DNA of 47,175 nucleotides from Mongoliibacter sp. (lineage in GTDB: Bacteria > Bacteroidota > Bacteroidia > Cytophagales > Cyclobacteriaceae). Made by a program: the position numbers and the translations under genes. The stretch covers positions 1 through 47,175 of the forward strand of contig NZ_REBN01000118.1 of the NCBI RefSeq assembly GCF_007692705.1, given 5' to 3'. The notes beneath the pieces are model-generated. The model was given only the letters and a program-made list of their open reading frames with translations. It ran no database searches and had not been told where the DNA came from. Of the stretch, positions 40,560 through 47,175 are shown one piece after another. Numbering within the stretch: the stretch's first letter is position 1; the number at the start of each line of letters is the position of its first letter.

Positions 40560-41810
40560 ATGAAGAAAATTATGATTTTGGCTTTTGCAGCCGTCTGCTT
40601 CTGGGCCTGCAGCTCTAGTACTGAACAAAATGAAGCCGATTATACCCAAATGTCCGATGAGGAAAGGTTGGAAATTGCACATGAGATTGCTCAAAGCACT
40701 ATTATTGTAGATGGACACATGGATTTGCCTCTAAGAATTTACAACCAAACCGATGGAGATCTGGAAAAGGCTTATGACTTCATCAATCGGCAGGAAGAAG
40801 GGAATATTGATTATGTGAGAGCAAGAGAAGGAGGTATGGATGCTCCTTTTATGGCAATTTATATACCTGCGTCCTATCAAGAGACGGGAGGAGCCAAAGG
40901 TCTAGCTGATACTTTGATCATGATGGTTGAAAAACTGGCAAGTACTTGGCCTGATAAAATAGCCATGGCCAATTCCCCAGAAGATATTAAGACGAATTTT
41001 GAAAAGGGTCTTCTTTCTCTGCCGATGGGAATAGAAAATGCAGCAGCTATTGAAGATGATCTATCTAACATTGAATATTTTTTCAATAAAGGAATAAGGT
41101 ACATGACATTGACACATGGCAAGGACAACCTTGTTGGAGATTCCTCTTATGACGATTCGGAAACCCATGGAGGATTGAGTGAATTTGGAAAGGAAGTGGT
41201 CAAAGAAATGAATCGTCTAGGGATGATTATAGACGTATCACATATAACCGATAAGACATTCTTTGATGTTGCTGAAATAAGTGAAGCTCCAATAGTGGCT
41301 ACTCATAGTTCTGTCAGGAACTTTACTCCTGGTTTCGAAAGGAATGTGTCTGATGAGATCATTAAAAAAATTGCCGAAAAGGATGGTCTGGTGATGATAA
41401 CTTTTGGAGGCAGTTTTCTCGATCAAGCCTATGCAGATGCCAACTCCCAAATCAGGGCACACATCGTGGAATGGTTGGAGTATAATAACCTGACTTATAG
41501 AGATGAAGAAGCACAGGATTATATCAAGAAATATTCTGCAGATAAAAAGCCTACAGTACATGTTTCCAAAGTCGCTGAACATATTGATCATGTCGTCAAA
41601 TTGGTGGGCATCGACTATGTAGGATTAGGCTCTGACTTTGATGGGGTAGGTGATACACTTCCTGAAGGACTCAAGGATGCTTCCATGTACCCAAACTTAA
41701 TAGCGGAGTTAATGAAGTTGGGGTATTCCAGAGATGATATTGAAAAAATATGTCATAAGAATTTCTTTCGGGTTTGGGATAAAATCAGATCTGTATCAGA
41801 GAAAGCTTAA
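40560..41810 (+). CDS. membrane dipeptidase, M19 family lipoprotein
   Basis: Renal-dipeptidase-like zinc enzyme of 416 residues. Lipoprotein signal with lipobox around FWAC (Cys 17). Metal and active-site residues are all visible: H53-x-D55 in VDGHMDLP, bridging Glu in MGIENAAAIE, His in IIDVSHITD, His and Arg in VATHSSVRNF, and the Asp in GLGSDFDGV. It should cleave dipeptides, including those with a D-residue at the C-terminal side, at the cell envelope. Divergent from the esterase lipoprotein and followed by a strong terminator. Confidence 0.92.
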   Translation: MKKIMILAFAAVCFWACSSSTEQNEADYTQMSDEERLEIAHEIAQSTIIVDGHMDLPLRIYNQTDGDLEKAYDFINRQEEGNIDYVRAREGGMDAPFMAIYIPASYQETGGAKGLADTLIMMVEKLASTWPDKIAMANSPEDIKTNFEKGLLSLPMGIENAAAIEDDLSNIEYFFNKGIRYMTLTHGKDNLVGDSSYDDSETHGGLSEFGKEVVKEMNRLGMIIDVSHITDKTFFDVAEISEAPIVATHSSVRNFTPGFERNVSDEIIKKIAEKDGLVMITFGGSFLDQAYADANSQIRAHIVEWLEYNNLTYRDEEAQDYIKKYSADKKPTVHVSKVAEHIDHVVKLVGIDYVGLGSDFDGVGDTLPEGLKDASMYPNLIAELMKLGYSRDDIEKICHKNFFRVWDKIRSVSEKA

Positions 41811-41850
41811 GTTTATTGAGGGTTTAAAATTTGCTATTGATATTCACTAT

Positions 41851-41886
41851 GAAAAAACGAAGGCCTAGTGCGGCCTTCGTTTTTTC
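41851..41886. terminator. terminator of the M19 dipeptidase gene
   Basis: A 15-bp perfect stem: GAAAAAACGAAGGCC (41851-41865) with GGCCTTCGTTTTTTC (41872-41886), T-rich on both strands. It can act in both directions. Confidence 0.85.
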
Positions 41887-41958
41887 ATGGTATCAGATTG
41901 GAGAATTGCTTTCTTTCTTTTCTTTACACAATTCTATTTTTGATTAAGGTTTAAAAAG

Positions 41959-41988
41959 AAAAAGCGCCTGAAAAATCAGACGCTTTTT
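41959..41988 (-). terminator. terminator of the nrdB-nrdA operon
   Basis: AAAAAGCG and CGCTTTTT (41959-41966 with 41981-41988) with an inner CTGA/TCAG stem. It lies 29 bp past the nrdA stop; T-run on the reverse strand. Confidence 0.75.
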
Positions 41989-42016
41989 ACTAACAAACGA
42001 ACTCTAAAATTTAATA

Positions 42017-44416
42017 TTAACTGCCACACATTTCGCAACCATCGGGATCATCGAGTGAGCAAGCGATTGCATCTTGATTCTGGGATTTTGCTTTATCAAG
42101 TAGAGCCGCATCAGCAATTTTGTCTGCTTCCAGTGCAGCCTTATCTACTGTAAACTGAATGGCACTTGCTGCTGCTTTGGACCTCAAGTAATACATACCT
42201 GTTTTCAGTCCCTTTTTCCAAGCATAGAAATGCATAGAAGTTAGTTTACCGAAATTAGGGTCTTGCATGAAAACGTTCATACTTTGAGATTGACAAATAT
42301 ATGCACCTCTATCGGCAGACATATCTATGATGACTTTTTGAGAAATCTCCCAAACTGTCTTGTAAATATCTTTGATATTTTGAGGAATATTTGGGATTGC
42401 CTGGACTGATCCATTAGCAGCAATGAGTCTATTCTTCATGTTGTCATTCCATATTCCTAGACGGATGAGGTCTTTCATCAAATGCTTATTGACAATAATG
42501 AATTCACCTGATAGCGTCCTTCTTGTATAAATGTTTGAGGTATAAGGCTCAAAACACTCATTATTACCAAGAATCTGAGAAGTAGATGCAGTTGGCATAG
42601 GTGCTACTAAGAGGGAGTTTCTTACCCCATACTTCTTAACTTTGACTTTAAGGTCATCCCAGGCCCATCTTCCTGACTCTGGTGTTACTCCCCATAAATC
42701 AAACTGAAATTGTCCTTTGGAAGTAGGTGAGCCTTCATATGTTTCGTAGGTACCTTGAGTTTTGGCCAACTCCATGGAAGTCTCCATGGCAGCAAAATAA
42801 ATAGTCTCGAATATATCTTTATTTAATCCCTTTGCCTCTTCTGAATCAAAAGGCATTCTTAAGGATATAAATGTATCTGCCAGCCCCTGTACTCCTAGAC
42901 CTATAGGTCTGTGTCTAAAATTAGATCTTTTAGCTTCTTCTACAGGGTAATAGTTGACATCAATTACCTTGTTGAGGTTTCTGGTAGCTACTTTGGTAAT
43001 TTCATAGAGCTTTTTGTGGTCAAAATATTTTTTCCCATCAGTGCCCGTCAATACAAATTTTGGTAAAGCGAGAGATGCAAGGTTACATACTGCTACCTCA
43101 TCAGGTGCTGTATATTCTATAATCTCGGTACACAGGTTGGAAGACTTTATTGTCCCCAAGTTTTGCTGGTTTGACTTTTTATTTGCAGAATCCTTGTAAA
43201 GCATGTAAGGGGTTCCTGTCTCGATTTGGGATTCCAGGATCTCAAACCAAAGCTCTTGGGCCTTTATAGTTTCACGAGCTCTGCCTTCTCTTTCGTATTT
43301 TTCGTATAATTTTTCAAACTCCTCTCCATGGCAATCTCCTAATCCGGGAGCTTCATTTGGGCAAAACAATGACCATTCATCATTTTGCTCAACCCGCTTC
43401 ATAAATAGATCGGGTATCCACATCGCATAGAATAGATCCCTGGCACGCATTTCTTCTTTTCCGTGGTTTCTTTTCAGCTCTAAAAAGTCTTTGACATCGG
43501 CATGCCAAGGCTCCAAATAAATAGCAAAACTACCTTTTCTTTTTCCACCACCTTGATCTACATACCTAGCAGTCATGTCGAAGTTTCTCAACATCGGTAC
43601 GATACCATTTGAAACACCGTTTGTACCTCTGATATAGCTACCCTTTGCCCTTACATTGTGTATTGACAAGCCTATTCCTCCAGCCGATTGAGAAATTTTT
43701 GCTGTTTGCTTCAATGTGTCATAAATGCCATCGATGCTGTCATCCTTCATTGTCAGCAAAAAGCACGAAGACAACTGTGGCTTGGGTGTACCTGCATTGA
43801 AAAGGGTAGGAGTAGCATGTGTGAACCATTTTTCAGACAACAGATTGTACGTCTCTATTGCAGATTCTATGTCTTCTTTGTGGATTCCAACAGCAACTCT
43901 CATCAGCATATGCTGTGGCCTTTCCACTACCTTTCCATCCAACTTTATTAAGTAGCTTTTTTCTAAAGTTTTGAATCCAAAATAGTCGTAATCAAAATCC
44001 CTTTTGTAATCAATAGCCTCATCAAAAAGGGCAGCATGTTTTTTGACCACACCATACACATCCGGAGCAATTAAAGCTGCATTTTCACCTGTTTTGGGAT
44101 TGATGTAGGTGTACAGTCTTTTCATGGTATTGGAAAAAGACTGACTTGTGGTTTTGTGAAGATTGGAGATAGCGATTCTGGCAGCCAATACAGCGTAATC
44201 AGGATGCTTTATGGTAAGTGAAGCGCAAACTTCAGCAGCCAAATTATCCAATTCGGTGGTGGTCACTCCATCATAAAGCCCATCAATCACCTTTTTGGCA
44301 ACTTCTATAGGCTGTATATATCGGCTATCAAGATTATAACAAAGATTTTCAATCCTTGCAGTAATCTTATCGAATCTTACAGATTCTCTTCGTCCGTCTC
44401 TTTTTATTACTAACAT
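42017..44416 (-). CDS. nrdA: ribonucleoside-diphosphate reductase large subunit (class Ia)
   Basis: Catalytic subunit of aerobic ribonucleotide reductase, 799 residues, making deoxyribonucleotides for DNA synthesis. N-terminal ATP-cone (about 1-90, [22 protein letters not shown]) for dATP control; active-site Cys in [11 protein letters not shown] (redox pair), CNLASLALP (pair region with thiyl Cys), and the C-terminal shuttle C794-x-x-C797 in [27 protein letters not shown] is the conserved radical-transfer region. It lies 40 bp after nrdB in the same direction, forming nrdB-nrdA. Confidence 0.95.
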   Translation of the reverse strand: MLVIKRDGRRESVRFDKITARIENLCYNLDSRYIQPIEVAKKVIDGLYDGVTTTELDNLAAEVCASLTIKHPDYAVLAARIAISNLHKTTSQSFSNTMKRLYTYINPKTGENAALIAPDVYGVVKKHAALFDEAIDYKRDFDYDYFGFKTLEKSYLIKLDGKVVERPQHMLMRVAVGIHKEDIESAIETYNLLSEKWFTHATPTLFNAGTPKPQLSSCFLLTMKDDSIDGIYDTLKQTAKISQSAGGIGLSIHNVRAKGSYIRGTNGVSNGIVPMLRNFDMTARYVDQGGGKRKGSFAIYLEPWHADVKDFLELKRNHGKEEMRARDLFYAMWIPDLFMKRVEQNDEWSLFCPNEAPGLGDCHGEEFEKLYEKYEREGRARETIKAQELWFEILESQIETGTPYMLYKDSANKKSNQQNLGTIKSSNLCTEIIEYTAPDEVAVCNLASLALPKFVLTGTDGKKYFDHKKLYEITKVATRNLNKVIDVNYYPVEEAKRSNFRHRPIGLGVQGLADTFISLRMPFDSEEAKGLNKDIFETIYFAAMETSMELAKTQGTYETYEGSPTSKGQFQFDLWGVTPESGRWAWDDLKVKVKKYGVRNSLLVAPMPTASTSQILGNNECFEPYTSNIYTRRTLSGEFIIVNKHLMKDLIRLGIWNDNMKNRLIAANGSVQAIPNIPQNIKDIYKTVWEISQKVIIDMSADRGAYICQSQSMNVFMQDPNFGKLTSMHFYAWKKGLKTGMYYLRSKAAASAIQFTVDKAALEADKIADAALLDKAKSQNQDAIACSLDDPDGCEMCGS

Positions 44417-44456
44417 GCTTTTAAAATTTTGGTGGTGGGTAGGTTATTGGGTTATA

Positions 44457-45437
44457 TTAGAATTCCTCTCCCATAGAGAATTTTGGAGAGTCAACAGCAT
44501 CTTTAGATTTCATAACACCGGCTTTTTGGTAATCCCCCACTCTTTTTTCAAAGAAGTTGGTTTTCCCTTGTAATGATATCATGTCCATGAAGTCAAATGG
44601 GTTGGTGCTGTTCCATACTTTATCACAGCCTAGTTCCATTAGGAGTCTGTCAGCTACAAACTCAATATATTGACACATCAGGTCTGAGTTCATGCCTATT
44701 AATTTAACGGGCAATGCATCTGTGACAAATTCCTTTTCAATCTCAACAGCGTTTTGGATTATACTGGTTACCGTCTCTTTAGGAAGCGGATTGTTAACAT
44801 GCTGGGTGTAAAGGTGGCATGCGAAATCACAATGAAGTCCTTCATCTCTTGAGATGAGTTCGTTGGAGAAGGTAAGTCCAGGCATCAGTCCTCTTTTTTT
44901 CAACCAGAAAATGGAACAAAATGAACCAGAAAAGAATATGCCTTCTACTGCTGCAAAAGCAATCAATCTCTCCTGAAATGTGCCGTTGTCAATCCATCTC
45001 AAGGCCCAGTCTGCTTTCTTTTTTACGCAATCAATGTGTTCTATAGCATTCAATAATTTATCTCTTTCAACTGCGTCTTTGATATAGGTATCAATCAAAA
45101 GACTGTAAGTCTCGGAGTGGATGTTTTCCATGGCAATTTGAAAACCATAAAAAAACTTAGCTTCAGTATATTGAACTTCTGAAACAAAGTGTTCTGCTAG
45201 ATTTTCATTCACTATACCATCGCTTGCCGCAAAAAATGCCAGTACATGTGAAATAAAGTGTCTTTCCCCATCATTGAGATTTTTCCAGTCTTTTAAGTCT
45301 TGACTAAGATCAATCTCCTCAGCTGTCCAAAAGCTTGCCTCAGCCTGTTTATAGTATTGCCAAATGTCATCATGCTGTATGGGGAATAATACAAATCTAC
45401 CGCCGTTTTCTTGGAGTATGGGTTCTACTTGTTGCAT
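44457..45437 (-). CDS. nrdB: ribonucleoside-diphosphate reductase small subunit (class Ia)
   Basis: Radical-bearing subunit of 326 residues. Diiron and radical residues are present: D73 (AASDGIVNE), E104-x-x-H107 and radical Tyr Y111 in MENIHSETY, and the later E-x-x-H in [15 protein letters not shown]. The Tyr at position +7 from the ligand Glu marks a tyrosyl-radical enzyme, not a Mn/Fe Ic type. A conserved C-terminal tail ([10 protein letters not shown]) would dock to NrdA. First gene of the operon with a leader of about 118 nt. Confidence 0.95.
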   Translation of the reverse strand: MQQVEPILQENGGRFVLFPIQHDDIWQYYKQAEASFWTAEEIDLSQDLKDWKNLNDGERHFISHVLAFFAASDGIVNENLAEHFVSEVQYTEAKFFYGFQIAMENIHSETYSLLIDTYIKDAVERDKLLNAIEHIDCVKKKADWALRWIDNGTFQERLIAFAAVEGIFFSGSFCSIFWLKKRGLMPGLTFSNELISRDEGLHCDFACHLYTQHVNNPLPKETVTSIIQNAVEIEKEFVTDALPVKLIGMNSDLMCQYIEFVADRLLMELGCDKVWNSTNPFDFMDMISLQGKTNFFEKRVGDYQKAGVMKSKDAVDSPKFSMGEEF

Positions 45438-45513
45438 TGCTCTTAATTTTTTTGTTTCAGAATATTATCAGTTTCTAAAGCCTGATCACTTTTCTTACAC
45501 AGACTGGACAGAA

Positions 45514-45538
45514 AAGGCTGTCTTTTGGAAACAGCCTT
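45514..45538 (-). promoter_or_regulatory. leader hairpin of nrdB-nrdA
   Basis: On the reverse strand AAGGCTGT (45538-45531) pairs with ACAGCCTT (45521-45514) across a 9-nt loop, followed by TTCTG. It lies some 17-40 nt after the predicted transcript start and about 77 bp before the start codon. A later CAGGCT (45478-45483) could compete for the second arm. Whether this attenuates transcription or only stabilises the mRNA is unknown. Confidence 0.4.
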
Positions 45539-45562
45539 CCAACAAATATGATTAACAATTTT

Positions 45563-45570
45563 CAAAAATA
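45563..45570 (-). promoter_or_regulatory. Bacteroidota -7 element for nrdB-nrdA
   Basis: Reverse strand reads TATTTTTG, an exact TAnnTTTG match, predicting transcription from near 45555. Confidence 0.4.
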
Positions 45571-46048
45571 AAACCCGAAAACCTACGAATTTGATAGTTT
45601 TTTGAATATAGTTCAAAAACAATATAAATAACTATAAATAAGTATTATATACTAATTCAATTAAAGTTATAAATTAATTAAATAAGGGATTATCTGCCTA
45701 TAAAACTTTTTTTAAATAATTGTAAAAAGATTTTTGAGCCAAAAAAACACCTCTATTTTGACCGAGGTTCAATTTTGTATTATTTGCATATGAAGGCAAT
45801 ATTCGGATATAAGTCACTATAAATCAGTGTGTAACGAAATTTTCTTGCGAACTCAATCAATTACTTACACACATCAAAATGCTGTTTACCTTTGGTTTAT
45901 CATCTTATATTTCTAATATAAAAAACCTTGCCTTCTCTATTGCCAATTTAAAATAAGCAAATGAAAGGATACCATTACCCAAATGTTTCATTTACTGAAT
46001 TTTAGGGTTAATTTTTAATAATAGTTTTTTTATTGTGTTGATGATCCC

Positions 46049-46056
46049 TATATTTG
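46049..46056 (+). promoter_or_regulatory. Bacteroidota -7 element for rplU-rpmA
   Basis: TATATTTG matches TAnnTTTG exactly, 36 bp before the rplU start codon, with a T-run (46025-46031) at the -33 distance. Confidence 0.55.
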
Positions 46057-46092
46057 CACCTCAATTTCCTAAAGCAATATTTAAAATATAAT

Positions 46093-46404
46093 ATGTACGC
46101 AATTGTTAACATCGCAGGAAAGCAGTTCAAAGTAACAAAAGATCAGTTTGTCTATGCACCATTAATGCAAGGCGAAGCTGGCGCTTCCGTGGAGTTTGAC
46201 CAAGTATTGTTAGCTGACGATAACGGTACTGTGTCAATTGGAGCACCTATTCTAGAAGGTGCCAAGGTATCAGGGAAAATCCTTGATCATGTAAAGGGTG
46301 ACAAGATTATAGTCTTCAAGAAGAAAAGAAGAAAAGGCTATAAGAAAAAGAATGGTCACAGACAGAATTATACTAAAGTATTGATTGAAAATATCACATT
46401 GTAA
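46093..46404 (+). CDS. rplU: 50S ribosomal protein L21
   Basis: Ribosomal protein of 103 residues, the usual length, starting MYAIVNIAGKQFKV and ending GHRQNYTKVLIENI, with the basic IIVFKKKRRKGYKKKNGHRQ rRNA-binding stretch. The frame extends to 46054 but that overlaps the -7 box, so the ATG at 46093 is chosen. Followed by rpmA in one operon, the universal order. Confidence 0.97.
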   Translation: MYAIVNIAGKQFKVTKDQFVYAPLMQGEAGASVEFDQVLLADDNGTVSIGAPILEGAKVSGKILDHVKGDKIIVFKKKRRKGYKKKNGHRQNYTKVLIENITL

Positions 46405-46436
46405 GATTTCTGATGAAATCATAAACTAATAATATT

Positions 46437-46697
46437 ATGGCTCACAAGAAAGGTGTCGGTAGTTCCAGAAACGGTAGAGAATCTCATAGTAAAAGACTTG
46501 GGATCAAAAAATTTGGTGGTGAGGCAGTAATTGCCGGTAACATCATCGTTAGACAAAGAGGTACCAAGCATCATCCAGGAGAGAATGTAGGTGTAGGCAA
46601 AGACCATACACTATTTGCTCTCACTGATGGCAAGGTTAAATTCAGAAAGAAATTTGATGGAAAATCTTATGTAAATGTTGTTTCTGCTGAAGCATAA
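46437..46697 (+). CDS. rpmA: 50S ribosomal protein L27
   Basis: Ribosomal protein of 86 residues, starting [16 protein letters not shown] without the cleavable N-terminal extension seen in Firmicutes, and containing [27 protein letters not shown]. Its N-terminus reaches the peptidyl transferase centre. Second gene of rplU-rpmA, terminated 25 bp later. Confidence 0.97.
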   Translation: MAHKKGVGSSRNGRESHSKRLGIKKFGGEAVIAGNIIVRQRGTKHHPGENVGVGKDHTLFALTDGKVKFRKKFDGKSYVNVVSAEA

Positions 46698-46721
46698 CCA
46701 TAAGATAATTCAATATAATAC

Positions 46722-46753
46722 AAAAGGCTGCCTAAATCGGGTGGCCTTTTTTT
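46722..46753 (+). terminator. terminator of rplU-rpmA
   Basis: AAAAGGCTGCC (46722-46732) pairs with GGTGGCCTTTT (46740-46750) in an 11-bp stem with two G-T wobbles, followed by TTT. Confidence 0.75.
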
Positions 46754-47175
46754 ATATCTGCCTATTAGTATTAAATAAAGTAAGTAGGTTTTGTAGCAAA
46801 GAACTTGTAATAATTAATTATGATTATCCGCCTTCTTACCAGTATAATTTTTATAATAGAATTAACTTATAATTTCAAGCCAATATCTATTAATATCGGG
46901 TTGTTCTTGGATCCATTTTTAATTGGATAGTGGTGTAGTTGCGGGTATACATATAATAAAAATATTCAATTACAATCTGCAACTAACTAAGGCTTAGGTA
47001 GAAAAAGTCACTTAACATAGTAAATTTTAATTTTTTGAATAATATCAGTAGAATCCTACTTTTTATTTTAATAAATATTGTTAAATATTAATTATATACA
47101 GGTTTAAACAGAATAATATTTTGTTAATCGATGTTTTTTTACATAAAAATTATGAATTTCAATAATATTATTTAA
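46754..47175. other. A+T-rich non-coding right end
   Basis: About 420 bp, very A+T-rich, with stops in all frames and no tRNA-like, promoter-consensus or terminator structure I can support. It may be the upstream region of a gene beyond the edge. Confidence 0.5.

Larger units (their letters stand above)
45438..46092. other. 655-bp A+T-rich gap between nrdB and rplU
   Basis: No gene is visible on either strand. It contains the nrdB leader hairpin and -7 box at the left, a small palindrome ACCTC...GAGGT around 45750-45768, and the rplU promoter at the right end. The middle (about 45600-45720) is almost pure A/T. Confidence 0.6.

Noticed and set aside
45600-45720. Very A+T-rich tract as a replication origin
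   Set aside because: No DnaA-box cluster, and no dnaA, dnaN or gidA neighbours; low G+C alone is not enough.
46675-46872. Open frame overlapping the end of rpmA
   Set aside because: It overlaps rpmA out of frame, runs through the terminator and has no recognisable domain.
1-47175. Prophage, insertion sequence, toxin-antitoxin or defence island
   Set aside because: No integrase, transposase, phage structural, nuclease or toxin gene was recognised, and gene content is core-like throughout.

Overview
The window looks like chromosomal DNA of a Bacteroidota bacterium, most likely Cytophagales, family Cyclobacteriaceae (Algoriphagus/Belliella-like). This is inferred from moderate A+T content, near absence of Shine-Dalgarno sequences, several matches to the Bacteroidota -7 promoter element TAnnTTTG, and Bacteroidota-typical families (DUF5522, DUF6089, DUF4168, phosphate-selective porin O/P, paired Skp/OmpH next to BamA). 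I see no rRNA, tRNA, CRISPR array, transposase or phage gene. Most of the window is ordinary core genome.

Layout. 1-9.4 kb: a DUF5522 gene divergent from ornithine aminotransferase, a HAD phosphatase, an outer-membrane porin, a CynX-type MFS carrier, ferrochelatase, a DUF4168 secreted protein, and a proton antiporter/universal stress protein pair. 9.6-13.1 kb: two tandem secreted M14 carboxypeptidase-like proteins, of which the first has lost its zinc site. 13.1-23.2 kb: thioredoxin, then a long leftward envelope/housekeeping block (yqeY, cvpA, pabA-like amidotransferase, CBS protein, nadK, DUF6089, uppS, bamA, two skp/ompH genes), with pdxJ divergent at its head. 23.4-25.6 kb: a small membrane protein and a DUF885 peptidase-like protein.

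26-31.1 kb: an AraC regulator divergent from three genes that fit trans-4-hydroxy-L-proline catabolism (pyrroline-4-hydroxy-2-carboxylate deaminase, 2-oxoglutarate semialdehyde dehydrogenase, 4-hydroxyproline 2-epimerase). The D-hydroxyproline dehydrogenase is not here. The gaps between these genes hold an unusual repeat family: arrays of TATTTC/GAAATA words phased at exactly 11 bp around G+C-rich hairpins. A related short array follows ocd/rocD at 1.7 kb.

31.4-35.5 kb: cytochrome c maturation genes ccmC-ccmD-ccmE-ccmF, with CcmE of the CxxxY type. 35.7-41.8 kb: a DUF2520 Rossmann protein, pirin, acyl-ACP desaturase, a lipoprotein esterase and a lipoprotein M19 dipeptidase. 42-45.4 kb: class Ia ribonucleotide reductase (nrdB-nrdA), with a leader hairpin. 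46.1-46.7 kb: rplU-rpmA. The right end is A+T-rich and non-coding.

The most interesting signals are the 11-bp-phased inverted repeats of the hydroxyproline locus, the AraC operator pair overlapping a -7 box, the M14 pseudo-enzyme paired with an intact paralogue, and cysteine clusters in ornithine aminotransferase and ferrochelatase.
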